In this document: in pieces, positions 8,606 through 20,857 of the stretch
Position numbering within the stretch: the first letter of the stretch is position 1
Layout of the letters: every line of letters starts with the position of its first letter
Source: Methylococcaceae bacterium
Lineage (GTDB): Bacteria; Pseudomonadota; Gammaproteobacteria; Methylococcales; Methylomonadaceae
Length of the DNA stretch: 56,673 nucleotides
Direction of reading: 5' to 3'
Assembly (NCBI GenBank): GCA_947505105.1
Contig: CANNKG010000010.1
Location: forward strand, 1-56,673
Made by a program: the position numbers and the translations under genes
Notes under the pieces: generated by a model
Told to the model about the DNA's origin: nothing
What the model saw: only the letters and a program-made list of their open reading frames with translations
Databases searched by the model: none

Positions 8606-10910
8606 ATTTACGGCTTGGCTATGGTTAGTCGGTATGATCCTGATTGCGGTTCTCGGTTATCGGGCCTTAAGCAAGGATTGGCTTGAAACAAGTTTCCTCG
8701 CGTTACTGCCCACCAGCGAGCAAAATCCGGAAATTGCCGCCATTGTTCAACAGCGTGATCAAGTTTTAAATCGAAAACTCATCTGGTTGATCGGGGCCGG
8801 AGATTCGACAAGCGCAATCCGTTTAGCTGAACAACTTAAACAGACCCTGACCCAGAGCGCCTTATTCAGCAACCTCACCCTGCAAATACCGCAGCAAAAG
8901 TATATCGATCAATATCAACAGCTTTTCCCATTACGCTATCAATTATTGACTAACGAGACTGTCGCAACCCTAAACATCGATCCGAAACAGTTCATTCAAC
9001 AAAACCTTCAGATGTTGTACAGCCCGATAGGCCAATTGCAAGCGGCTAATCTGGAACACGATCCGCTGTTATTATTCAGTCGTTATTTCAATGCCGCCCA
9101 TCCTCTGAAATTCAATGTCGAACAAGGCGTCGTGATGGTCCAGGATGCCGGTCGATACTGGGCGTTGTTGCTGAGCGATCTTGAGAATAATGATTTACAA
9201 CTCGATAAACTCGAATACTTGCAGACCCTGGTCGAAAACGCTAAAGCCCATATCCAGGAACTGCATGGCGAACTTCTGGTGACCGGCGTTCCCTTATTTA
9301 CCGCCCATGGCTCACAATCGGCCAAACAGGAAATTTCAATCATTGGTTTTGGCTCCAGTGCTGGAATTATCTTATTATTGCTCGTAACTTTCCGCAGCAT
9401 TCGCCCATTACTACTGTCTTTTCTCGCTATCGGCAGCGGCATGTTTGCCGCTTTAGTGTTGACCATCCTGTTTTTCGGCAAAATTCATATCTTGACCCTA
9501 GTGTTCGGAGCTAGTCTCATCGGTGTAGCAGATGATTACGCCCAACATTATTTATGCGACAGCTATGGCGTTAAAAACTGGAATGCCGAAAAAGGTCTGC
9601 GTTTTATTCTGCCGGGCTTATTTATCGGTTTATTAAGTAATTTACTCAGTTATGCGGGCTTAGGCCTTTCTCCGTTTTTGGGCTTGCAGCAAATGGCGCT
9701 GTTCTCGGCAATTGGCTTGCTGGTCGCTTGGCTTACCGTGGTGTTAGTCTTTCCGCTACTACTGACCGGTTTTAGCTTCGAGCATGTACCCGGCATTCTT
9801 AAACTCACGCGGCACTGGGAACATAGCTGGCCGTTATGGCTGTTCAAAAATCGACGCAAACTTAGCCTCTCTCTGATCCTATTCGTCACAGGCGGTCTCT
9901 GGCAGTTAACGCCTCAAGATGATGTGCGGCTCTTGCAGTCGGTTTCCCCCGAATTAATGGCGGTCACCGAAAAAATTCGTTCCTTATTGCCGGTCAGCCC
10001 CGAACAACAATTTTTTCTGGTATCCGGACAAGATCAAGAAGCATGGCATCAGAATGAACAAAGTCTGACTCAGCAACTCAATGCCTTAAAAGCGCAATCG
10101 GCACTCGGTCACTATGAGGCGATCAGCGATTTCTGGCCGTCCCTTAAGCAACAACAAGCAAACTATCAATTATTAAAAGATGCGCTCTATGATTCCGGGT
10201 TAACCGAAAAATATATGCTTAATTTGGGATTTGCCCACAATGCAATCCAAACCGAACTGCAGGTCTTCAAAACAGCCGAGCATCAGACACTCGACCTCAA
10301 CACCTGGCTAGAAGGAAGCGACGAATCGAAACAGCAATTATGGTTAGGCTGTGAGCATGGGCAGTGCCGAAGTATTGTGTCGCTAATCGGTATCAAAGAC
10401 TTGTCGTCCGTATCAGCCTTGGCCAAGCTGCCGGGCGTCACTTGGATTGATCAGGTTGATCAGTTTTCTCAGCTCTTTAAACGCTATCGCATCCGCGCGA
10501 GTGGCTTGTTACTGAGTGCCTTCTGTCTGGCGTTCTTAGGACTGAGTTTGAAATTCGGCTGGCGCAATGCGGTGATTATTACCAGCGTACCGTTAGCCTC
10601 CTTAGCGGTCACCCTGGCAGCGTTAGGCTGGTCAGGTCAATTATTCAGTTTATTCAATCTTTTCGCACTGTTGCTGGTGCTGGGAATAGGCATTGACTAC
10701 GCAATTTTCTTTTTTATCGCCGAAGATCGACGCGCCAGTACCTCGTTAGGCGTCACAATATCGGCGCTTACTACCTTACTGGCGTTTGGTTTATTGGCAC
10801 TCAGTTCGACTCAGATTGTTCAGGCCTTTGGTGTAACAGTGGGCTGCGGCATTATTACTGCGCTACTCGTCTCGCCACTGATCGGACTTAAGCACCTGCA
10901 TCAATCTTAA
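8586..10910 (+). CDS. MMPL/RND-family exporter
   Basis: This 774-residue protein has two repeats, each of one N-terminal span, a large periplasmic domain and a bundle of about five spans, as in MMPL and hopanoid-type (HpnN) exporters. Conserved acidic residues in the span bundles appear in GVADDYAQHY and GIGIDYAIFF, the probable proton relay. These exporters move lipids or polyketide-like molecules to the periplasmic face. The TTG start overlaps the LolA-like gene by 20 bases and has AGGAAG six bases upstream; an ATG at 8633 would remove the first part of span 1. Overlap suggests strict coupling with the carrier. Confidence 0.85.
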   Translation: MRGYHPKFTAWLWLVGMILIAVLGYRALSKDWLETSFLALLPTSEQNPEIAAIVQQRDQVLNRKLIWLIGAGDSTSAIRLAEQLKQTLTQSALFSNLTLQIPQQKYIDQYQQLFPLRYQLLTNETVATLNIDPKQFIQQNLQMLYSPIGQLQAANLEHDPLLLFSRYFNAAHPLKFNVEQGVVMVQDAGRYWALLLSDLENNDLQLDKLEYLQTLVENAKAHIQELHGELLVTGVPLFTAHGSQSAKQEISIIGFGSSAGIILLLLVTFRSIRPLLLSFLAIGSGMFAALVLTILFFGKIHILTLVFGASLIGVADDYAQHYLCDSYGVKNWNAEKGLRFILPGLFIGLLSNLLSYAGLGLSPFLGLQQMALFSAIGLLVAWLTVVLVFPLLLTGFSFEHVPGILKLTRHWEHSWPLWLFKNRRKLSLSLILFVTGGLWQLTPQDDVRLLQSVSPELMAVTEKIRSLLPVSPEQQFFLVSGQDQEAWHQNEQSLTQQLNALKAQSALGHYEAISDFWPSLKQQQANYQLLKDALYDSGLTEKYMLNLGFAHNAIQTELQVFKTAEHQTLDLNTWLEGSDESKQQLWLGCEHGQCRSIVSLIGIKDLSSVSALAKLPGVTWIDQVDQFSQLFKRYRIRASGLLLSAFCLAFLGLSLKFGWRNAVIITSVPLASLAVTLAALGWSGQLFSLFNLFALLLVLGIGIDYAIFFFIAEDRRASTSLGVTISALTTLLAFGLLALSSTQIVQAFGVTVGCGIITALLVSPLIGLKHLHQS

Positions 10911-10934
10911 GTTATCTTGAACCCACAGAATCTC

Positions 10935-11528
10935 ATGCGATTACCATTAACGATTATTGTGCTAGTAATGAGCTTGACCAGTTGCGCACTTTGGCAAACT
11001 GTTAATAATTTAATAAGCCCACCTCGACTCCCATTGAGCCAGCCGATAGGGCCGGAAAGACGGGTGCTATTGCAAATGACTTTCGACAAAGATGATTTAC
11101 ATCAAAAGCTTCTGATCGCACTGGAGCTGGACGCCCACCATATTGCGATGGCCGGTTTAACTCAAGATGGTTTGAGCTTGTTTAATCTCAATTATGACGG
11201 CACAACGCTGCTTTTTGAACAAAGCCCCTTAATGCAAAATGCCATTGCCTCAGAAACGCTACTTAACGATCTGCAACTTGCCTATTGGCCAATCACAGCG
11301 CTTGCCAAGCAAACACAAGCACCTTGGCGTTTGGACGCTAAGCATAACGAACGTAACTTATATTACAACAACGAAAAGCAAGCCAGCATCACTTATATAG
11401 TTAACTCGGAAACTTGGCCGACAAAGCTTGATTTAATTAATTATCCCAATAACTATCATTTACATATCGATACGCTCAGCAACGAGCTGAGTCCGGTTAT
11501 AAACAACATGGCACCTGCTGTCGATTAA
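10935..11528 (+). CDS. DUF3261 family lipoprotein
   Basis: The protein has 197 residues from the ATG at 10935, with a signal of about 16 residues and lipobox LTSC (Cys17). A TTG further upstream at 10917 would only lengthen the signal. The body resembles DUF3261 proteins found with LolA-like carriers and MMPL exporters in aryl-polyene-type loci, where they are thought to act at the outer membrane in transfer or anchoring. It follows the exporter by about 24 bases. No enzymatic motif is visible. The family call rests on size, lipobox and context and is moderately secure. Confidence 0.7.
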   Translation: MRLPLTIIVLVMSLTSCALWQTVNNLISPPRLPLSQPIGPERRVLLQMTFDKDDLHQKLLIALELDAHHIAMAGLTQDGLSLFNLNYDGTTLLFEQSPLMQNAIASETLLNDLQLAYWPITALAKQTQAPWRLDAKHNERNLYYNNEKQASITYIVNSETWPTKLDLINYPNNYHLHIDTLSNELSPVINNMAPAVD

Positions 11529-11572
11529 CGTGAATACTGAATCTTAATTTTAGCTTACCCTTAAATAAACTT

Positions 11573-13459
11573 ATGACTACAAGTTCAAACAATCAAACCA
11601 AACCGCCATTAGTCGTCACGGCCTTAAGTGCGATCGGAGTGGTCTTTGGCGATATCGGCACCAGTCCCTTATATGCGGTCAAGGAAGTATTCGGTAATCA
11701 CTTAGCGATTGATAAAGTTCATGTCTTGGGCGTATTGTCGCTTATTTTTTGGGCCTTGGTATTAGTAGTCACGATCAAATACGCCATCTTCATCATGCGT
11801 GCCAACAATAAGGGCGAAGGCGGCATCATGGCATTAATGACATTGGCATTGCAAAGCAGCAAAGATAAGCCCAATAGAAAAGCATTTATTATTTCCATGG
11901 GGTTACTAGGCGCCGCTCTATTTTATGGCGATGGCATCATCACCCCCGCCATATCAGTGTTAAGTGCTGTCGAGGGACTTCAAATTATCGCGCCATCGCT
12001 CGGACATTATGTTTTATTAATTACGATTGCCGTCCTCTGCGCACTTTTTACTATTCAAGCCAAAGGGACCGGTACGGTCGGCAAACTTTTTTCCCCCATC
12101 ATGTGCCTGTGGTTTGGTACCCTCGGAACTCTGGGGCTCATTAATATTCTCAAGGCACCGACAGTATTAGCTGCAATCAATCCCTATTATGCAGTTCATT
12201 TGTTAATGGAGTTGGGCTGGCATGGATATCTGATCATGGGCTCGGTCGTACTCGCCGTTACTGGTGCCGAAGCGCTATATGCCGACATGGGGCATTTTGG
12301 CTTGAAACCGATTCGTTACGCTTGGTTTAGTTTTGTCTTTCCAGCCTTATTATTAAATTATTTCGGTCAAGGCGCCTTGCTTCTGGAAAATCCTAAAGCT
12401 GTTGCCAACCCCTTTTATTTACTCGCCCCCTCATGGGCCATGTATCCGCTACTTATTCTAGCGACACTCGCTTCAGTCATAGCATCACAAGCGGTAATTT
12501 CCGGGGCATTTTCAGTGACTCGCCAAGCAATTCAGCTGGGTTATAGCCCCCGCATGAACATTCAACATACCTCTGGCGATGAAATGGGGCAGGTGTATAT
12601 TCCCTCGGTCAATTGGTTATTGATGGTTTCGGTTTTTATTGTCGTGCTCAGTTTTCAATCTTCTTCTGCATTGGCGTCTGCCTATGGTATCGCAGTGACT
12701 GGCACAATGATTGTCGATACCATATTAGCCTTCATCGTAATACAGGGGCTTTGGCAATGGAAAAAACTTGCCAGCTTCTTGTTCCTGGGAACATTTATCA
12801 CTGTCGACTTCCTATTTTTTTCATCCAACAGCTTAAAAATTCCCAGCGGTGGTTGGCTACCGTTATTAATCGGTTTGGTGATTTTTATCATCATGACCAC
12901 TTGGATCAAAGGAAGAACCCTACTATCGGGCTACCTCGAAGATCGCCGGGTGTTATTTGAAGATTTTGAAGAACAGATCACAATTCAACGTCCAATTATG
13001 GTGAAAGGAACAGCGATTTATCTCACCAAAAGCTTACATGGCGTTCCCCAGGTATTTCTCCATAATTTCAAACACAACCATGTGTTACATCAACAAATCA
13101 TTGTTTTGACCATCGTAACTACCAACGAGCCTTTCGTAGATCGGGCCCATCGCATCAAGATTCGCACCTTTGGTCATCAAAAACAGTTTTTTCGAATCAA
13201 GTTTTATTACGGCTTCCAGCAGAATGCCGATATCCGTCAGGATTTGACGCTGTGCGCTCAAGAAGGGGTTAACATCGATTTAAAACAAGCCTCGTTCTTT
13301 ATCAGCCATGAACAATTGTCATTCCGTCAGCGGAGTCCGATGCCGAAATGGCGAAGAGCCTTGTTTTTATTTTTGTATCATAATGCGTCAAACGCAATTG
13401 ATTTCTTCAGAATCCCTAGCGAGCGCGTCATTGAGATCGGCATTCGCATTGAGTTGTAG
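11573..13459 (+). CDS. kup: Kup-type potassium/proton symporter
   Basis: This 628-residue inner-membrane protein has about 12 spans and a C-terminal cytosolic domain (about 450-628). The N-terminus carries the Kup signature GVVFGDIGTSPLYAVKEVF, and NNKGEGGIMALM and YGDGIITPAISVLSAVEG follow. Kup imports potassium with protons. Length is typical. It lies 44 bases after the DUF3261 gene and could be the last gene of that operon, though a functional link to lipid export is not obvious. Confidence 0.93.
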   Translation: MTTSSNNQTKPPLVVTALSAIGVVFGDIGTSPLYAVKEVFGNHLAIDKVHVLGVLSLIFWALVLVVTIKYAIFIMRANNKGEGGIMALMTLALQSSKDKPNRKAFIISMGLLGAALFYGDGIITPAISVLSAVEGLQIIAPSLGHYVLLITIAVLCALFTIQAKGTGTVGKLFSPIMCLWFGTLGTLGLINILKAPTVLAAINPYYAVHLLMELGWHGYLIMGSVVLAVTGAEALYADMGHFGLKPIRYAWFSFVFPALLLNYFGQGALLLENPKAVANPFYLLAPSWAMYPLLILATLASVIASQAVISGAFSVTRQAIQLGYSPRMNIQHTSGDEMGQVYIPSVNWLLMVSVFIVVLSFQSSSALASAYGIAVTGTMIVDTILAFIVIQGLWQWKKLASFLFLGTFITVDFLFFSSNSLKIPSGGWLPLLIGLVIFIIMTTWIKGRTLLSGYLEDRRVLFEDFEEQITIQRPIMVKGTAIYLTKSLHGVPQVFLHNFKHNHVLHQQIIVLTIVTTNEPFVDRAHRIKIRTFGHQKQFFRIKFYYGFQQNADIRQDLTLCAQEGVNIDLKQASFFISHEQLSFRQRSPMPKWRRALFLFLYHNASNAIDFFRIPSERVIEIGIRIEL

Positions 13460-13480
13460 GTAGGCTTGTTTGCTTTGAAA

Positions 13481-13514
13481 TTTTGGTCGCCGACTAAGTC
13501 ATCGGCGACCAAAA
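13481..13514. other. Strong hairpin between convergent kup and pgm, U-tract on the wrong side
   Basis: A 13-bp perfect stem (13481-13493 with 13502-13514) with an 8-base loop sits between the convergent genes. On both strands the T run precedes the stem and an A run follows it. It therefore does not match an intrinsic terminator with a trailing U-tract, although it could stabilise 3' ends. Confidence 0.6.
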
Positions 13515-13533
13515 AAATAGCTACTTAACTTGT

Positions 13534-15201
<1,668 letters not shown>

Positions 15202-15239
15202 TTACGTTACACCAAAATAGTTTTTTATTATAGATTTTT

Positions 15240-15782
15240 ATGAGACGAATTTACACCCTACTCCTTTTGATTTGTTTAAGCTCTGTTGCATGGGCTAAAG
15301 AAGGCATCTGGCTACTCGTTGACACCCAAAAATTAAGCTTATCAGTCAATCAAGGTAACAAAACTCTCGAAGTATTAGAAAACATTGCTATTGGCAAAAG
15401 AGGCGCCGGTTTTAAAAAACGCATGGGTGATGAAGTGACCCCTTTAGGCGATTATAAAATCGGCTGGATAGATAGACGCAGCGCCTTCCAAGTATTTATG
15501 GGAATTACCTATCCCTCCAGTGAAAATGCCGAAAAGGCCCTGCAAGAAGGTTTGATTGGCGTTAACCATTATCAAGCCATCGTAAACGCTGAACAGCACG
15601 ATAGAGTTCCACCACAAAACACCCCACTTGGAGGTAGAATTGGTATTCATGGCCTAGGACGCGCCGATGTCGACATTCACAAATCAATGAACTGGACGCG
15701 TGGTTGTATTGCTTTAACTAATCCGCAAATCATGCGTTTAAGTCGTTGGGTCTCTGAAGGTACCGTGATAAAAATCAGATAA
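15240..15782 (+). CDS. L,D-transpeptidase (YkuD domain), exported
   Basis: The protein has 180 residues with a signal peptide (about 1-19, ending AWA). The YkuD catalytic region is HGLGRADVDIHKSMNWTRGCIALTN, containing the active-site histidine and the nucleophilic Cys in RGCIAL. Such enzymes form 3-3 peptidoglycan cross-links or attach outer-membrane lipoproteins to peptidoglycan. It lies only 94 bases upstream of an Lpp-like lipoprotein with a C-terminal lysine, which suggests the second activity. It is compact (no LysM or PG-binding domain). Divergent to pgm, with about 70 bases between. Confidence 0.88.
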   Translation: MRRIYTLLLLICLSSVAWAKEGIWLLVDTQKLSLSVNQGNKTLEVLENIAIGKRGAGFKKRMGDEVTPLGDYKIGWIDRRSAFQVFMGITYPSSENAEKALQEGLIGVNHYQAIVNAEQHDRVPPQNTPLGGRIGIHGLGRADVDIHKSMNWTRGCIALTNPQIMRLSRWVSEGTVIKIR

Positions 15783-15876
15783 AATAAAAAAAGCTGGAAT
15801 TTTTTCTGAAATCATGGATAATTACTCAGGGTTGAATTTTTTTATTTATACACACTTTTGATTGTAAGGAAAAAAG

Positions 15877-16155
15877 ATGAATAAAGCATTAAAACTATCA
15901 GTGATTGCTATGGTTGCAAGTTTGGCAGTAGGTTGCGCAAGCACTTCTGACATTGAAAATCTGCAAACTCAAATCGATGATTTAAAGTCAGGCGTTTCTA
16001 AAGCTTCTTCTGACGCTGCTAGCGCACAAAGCGCTGCATCTGACGCAGCTTCTAGAGCTGCTGCTGCAGAATCTGCCGCAAACCGCGCAGCTTCTCTTGC
16101 TGAAGAAACTAACAGCAAGTTAGATCGCATGTTCAAAAAATCAATGATGAAATAA
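15877..16155 (+). CDS. Lpp-like alanine-zipper outer-membrane lipoprotein
   Basis: The mature protein is about 72 residues: signal peptide with lipobox LAVGC (Cys20), then a continuous heptad-rich helix full of Ala and Ser (about 35-80), ending KKSMMK. This is the Lpp/OprI alanine-zipper architecture, and the terminal lysine is where Lpp is covalently linked to peptidoglycan. A strong AAGGA ribosome site precedes the ATG and a strong terminator follows the gene, so it is probably highly expressed. The upstream L,D-transpeptidase may be the linking enzyme. Confidence 0.88.
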   Translation: MNKALKLSVIAMVASLAVGCASTSDIENLQTQIDDLKSGVSKASSDAASAQSAASDAASRAAAAESAANRAASLAEETNSKLDRMFKKSMMK

Positions 16156-16180
16156 CTTTTCATTGGATTTTTAATTAAAA

Positions 16181-16213
16181 AAAGCCCGGCAAGTTTACTT
16201 GCCGGGCTTTTTT
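16181..16213 (+). terminator. Strong intrinsic terminator after the Lpp-like gene
   Basis: A 14-bp perfect stem (16181-16194 with 16197-16210), GC-rich in the middle, is followed by a run of T residues. It is the clearest Rho-independent terminator in the window. Confidence 0.92.
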
Positions 16214-16414
16214 TTTGACCAATCATTGATTTTATTTGAGCAATTTTTTTCATATAAGGTAAATTATCTACCACTCCTCCTTTCATTTAGCTTGATAGCT
16301 GTTATAAATAAAAACCAGTGTTATGCTATGCAGACGAAACAACGCCCATCAATACATAATGATGTGGAATTGATAATAATTAGAATAATAACGTATGGGA
16401 ATTGAAAGAAATCT

Positions 16415-17011
16415 ATGGAAGCATTGCTTATTGACTGGCTTAAAGAATACGGTTACATAATTCTGTTTTTATGGAGCATCCTGGAAGGTGAAATGGGACT
16501 CATCATGGGCGGCATCATGTCACACACTGGCGACATGTGGTATCCCATGGCAATTTTCGTTGCCGGACTAGGCGGCTTTACCGGAGATCAGATCTACTTT
16601 TATATCGGTCGATTCAATAAAGGCTTCATTCAACGAAAACTACATTCCCAAAGACGCAAGTTCGCAATTGCGCATTTATTGCTCAAGAAATATGGCTGGT
16701 ATATTGTTTTTGCGCAACGCTATATGTACGGTTTGCGCACCGTCATTCCGATGTCAATTGGCATCACCAAATACTCGGCCAAAAAATACGCCTTAATTAA
16801 CTTACTAAGCGCTTGGGCTTGGGCTGCGATTACGATCACCCCCGCATACATTTTTGGAGCGGATATATTACGCATCTTAGCACTCGCCAAACAACACTGG
16901 TACCTTGCCCTACCTCTTGCCGGGATATTTTTATTGGGTATTTATATGTATTTCCACAAATTAGAACAAAAACTTCTAAAAAAAAGAAATCAACGAAGCT
17001 CTAACACTTAA
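16415..17011 (+). CDS. DedA/SNARE-associated family membrane protein
   Basis: The 198-residue inner-membrane protein has about five hydrophobic segments. It carries the DedA hallmarks: an acidic residue in an early segment (SILEGEMGLI), a GxGGFxGDQxxxxxGR segment (GLGGFTGDQIYFYIGR), and FAQRYMYGLRTVIPMSIG, a conserved arginine-containing re-entrant loop. DedA proteins act in lipid (undecaprenyl-phosphate or phospholipid) translocation and envelope homeostasis. It is a single-gene unit with its own terminator-like hairpin downstream. Confidence 0.88.
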   Translation: MEALLIDWLKEYGYIILFLWSILEGEMGLIMGGIMSHTGDMWYPMAIFVAGLGGFTGDQIYFYIGRFNKGFIQRKLHSQRRKFAIAHLLLKKYGWYIVFAQRYMYGLRTVIPMSIGITKYSAKKYALINLLSAWAWAAITITPAYIFGADILRILALAKQHWYLALPLAGIFLLGIYMYFHKLEQKLLKKRNQRSSNT

Positions 17012-18470
<1,459 letters not shown>

Positions 18471-18510
18471 TGGCAAATTTTATTCACTTAATAATTACAC
18501 GGGGAAAACC

Positions 18511-18861
18511 ATGAGTTTCTTGATTTCTGATGCTGTCGCAGCCGCCGCGCCCGCCGCGACACAACCCGGCATTGAAGGGTTACTGTTTCCGTTAGGCATC
18601 TTATTGTTTTTTTATTTGTTGTTTTTACGTCCACAATCAAAACGCGCAAAAGAACAAAAAGAAATGCTGGCAGCTTTGAATAAAGGCTCAGAAGTCGTTA
18701 CCAACGGTGGAATCTTGGGCAAAGTAGCAGATCTGGACGAAAATTTCGTACGCATTGAAATATCAGACGGCGTTTTCATCCAAGTACAACGTCATGCAAT
18801 CGCAAACATGATGCCCAAAGGTACCTATAAGGTTTTAAATAAAAAACCAAAAGTTTCTTAA
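18511..18861 (+). CDS. yajC: Preprotein translocase auxiliary subunit YajC
   Basis: The 116-residue protein has a single membrane span (about 25-42) followed by the RPQSKRAKEQKEML segment and a cytosolic SH3-like domain with GSEVVTNGGILGKV. YajC associates with SecDF at the inner membrane. The ATG at 18511 follows GGGGAAAACC. The open frame extends back into tgt, but the family N-terminus starts here. It lies between tgt and secD in the standard order. Confidence 0.95.
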   Translation: MSFLISDAVAAAAPAATQPGIEGLLFPLGILLFFYLLFLRPQSKRAKEQKEMLAALNKGSEVVTNGGILGKVADLDENFVRIEISDGVFIQVQRHAIANMMPKGTYKVLNKKPKVS

Positions 18862-18934
18862 GTTTATTATTTTGACTCGCTGACTGCCGGATTCTTAATA
18901 CCGGCAGATACACGATTTGATCATTGGAACCACA

Positions 18935-20782
18935 ATGCAAAACCATTTCCCACTTTGGAAAAATATCCTGATTTTAATCACGTTCATCGTGTGCTTGATT
19001 TATTCGATACCGAACTTGTTCGGGGACGATCCTTCGGTGCAGATAACCTCATCAGGCGCAATTCCGCTCGAACAAAAACAAGTTGACGATGTTAAAAACA
19101 TTCTCGCAGCCTCGGGATTACCCGGCAAAGCCCTGGAGTTCAACAAAGGCCAGATTTTAATTCGTTACACCAATACCCCTGACCAACTTAAAGCAGCCGA
19201 TTTATTACGCGACAAACTAGCCAAACAAGCGACAGTCGCACTAAACTTGGCTCCGGCAACCCCCGCCTGGCTAAACGCGATTGGCGCCAACCCCATGTAC
19301 CTAGGTCTTGACTTACGTGGCGGGGTGCACTTTCTGTTAGAAGTTGACATGAATGCTGCCCTGAAACAAGCAGAAGAACGTTATCTCGGCGATCTTAAAA
19401 TTGCCTTACGGGAAGCGAAAATTCATTATCTATCGGTGGCTAAAGAAGGCGAAGCGATCAAGATTAAACTAAATAATGAAGCCGAAACTGAAACGACTTT
19501 AAATATTTTAGCTAAAGATTTTCGTAACCTGAAACAACTCGACCAACGTGGTGAAAATGAAATCTATGTGGCGATTTCAGAAGCGGATCAGCGAGAAATT
19601 AAAAAATTTGCGATTTCCCAAAACATGACCACCCTGCGTAATCGAGTGAATGAACTCGGTGTCGCGGAACCAATTATTCAACAACAGGGCGATAGTCGTA
19701 TCGTTGTGCAATTACCGGGTGTTCAAGACACCGCCAAAGCCAAAGAAATTCTAGGCAAAACCGCCTCTCTGGAATATCGATTGGTCGATACTGAACACGA
19801 TGTTCAAAAAGCCGTAGCCGGACAAGTCCCGGTCAATAGTCGCCTGTATTACGAGAAAAACGGTCAGCCTATTCTTTTGGATCGCCGGGTTATTGTAACC
19901 GGAGACCAAATTGTTGATGCCGCCTCCGGCGTTGACCAAGATGGACGCCCGTCTGTCAACATCACTCTAAATGGTGTCGGCGCCGGCAAGATGGCCAAAA
20001 CCACTCAAGTCAGTGTTGGCAAACCAATGGCGGTAGTATTTATCGAATACGTCAATGAGACGTCTATCGAAAATGGCCAAAAAGTGAATCACAAAGACAA
20101 AGTTGAAAAAGTGATCAGCGTCGCGACCATTCAAAGCGTCTTCAGCAAACGTTTTCAAACTACCGGCCTCGATAGCCCACAAGAAGCACGTAATTTAGCG
20201 CTTCTGTTAAGAGCTGGCGCCTTGGCTGCCCCCGTCGATATCGTCGAAGAGCGAACCGTCGGCCCCAGTTTAGGCCAAGACAACATTGACAAAGGTATGC
20301 TTTCGTTCGTGGTAGGCTTTGGACTCGTCGTGCTATTGATGCTGGTTGTTTATAAATTATGCGGTCTAGTTGCAAATCTTGCCCTGGCATATAACGTGGT
20401 GATTGTGGTTGCCATTTTATCGATGCTGCAAGCAACTCTGACCTTACCGGGTATTGCCGGTATTATTCTGACGGTCGGGATGTCGGTCGACGCCAACGTG
20501 TTAATCTTCGAACGGATCAGAGAAGAGTTACGTAACGGTAATTCGATACAAGAATCCATTTTCTTAGGTTACGACAAAGCATTCGGCACTATTCTTGATT
20601 CGCATGTCACCAATCTTGTCGTCGCTATTGTTTTGTTCGCTTATGGTACCGGCCCGGTTAAAGGTTTTGCGGTCACGCTGATTATCGGTATTCTATCGTC
20701 GATGTTTACGGCTATTACCTGTTCGCGCATGATGATTAACTGGATTTACGGCAATCGTGATGTTGAGAAATTATCCATCTAA
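18935..20782 (+). CDS. secD: Protein translocase subunit SecD
   Basis: The 615-residue inner-membrane protein has one N-terminal span, a large periplasmic P1 domain starting with the DLRGGVHFLLEVD signature, and a C-terminal bundle of about five spans with GMSVDANVLIFERIREE. SecDF uses proton flow to complete protein export. The ATG at 18935 follows GGAACC. A TTG at 18917 is possible but less likely. secF follows 75 bases downstream. Confidence 0.96.
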   Translation: MQNHFPLWKNILILITFIVCLIYSIPNLFGDDPSVQITSSGAIPLEQKQVDDVKNILAASGLPGKALEFNKGQILIRYTNTPDQLKAADLLRDKLAKQATVALNLAPATPAWLNAIGANPMYLGLDLRGGVHFLLEVDMNAALKQAEERYLGDLKIALREAKIHYLSVAKEGEAIKIKLNNEAETETTLNILAKDFRNLKQLDQRGENEIYVAISEADQREIKKFAISQNMTTLRNRVNELGVAEPIIQQQGDSRIVVQLPGVQDTAKAKEILGKTASLEYRLVDTEHDVQKAVAGQVPVNSRLYYEKNGQPILLDRRVIVTGDQIVDAASGVDQDGRPSVNITLNGVGAGKMAKTTQVSVGKPMAVVFIEYVNETSIENGQKVNHKDKVEKVISVATIQSVFSKRFQTTGLDSPQEARNLALLLRAGALAAPVDIVEERTVGPSLGQDNIDKGMLSFVVGFGLVVLLMLVVYKLCGLVANLALAYNVVIVVAILSMLQATLTLPGIAGIILTVGMSVDANVLIFERIREELRNGNSIQESIFLGYDKAFGTILDSHVTNLVVAIVLFAYGTGPVKGFAVTLIIGILSSMFTAITCSRMMINWIYGNRDVEKLSI

Positions 20783-20857
20783 CGCATGAGCATTAAACGA
20801 CGAGTAACCACATGTTTGGCTACTTAGCGACCTGAATTCATTAAGAAGATTACAATA

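Noticed and set aside
16199-16405. Open frame of 68 codons after the Lpp-like gene
   Set aside because: It starts inside the terminator hairpin, has no ribosome site and lies in AT-rich DNA upstream of the DedA gene.
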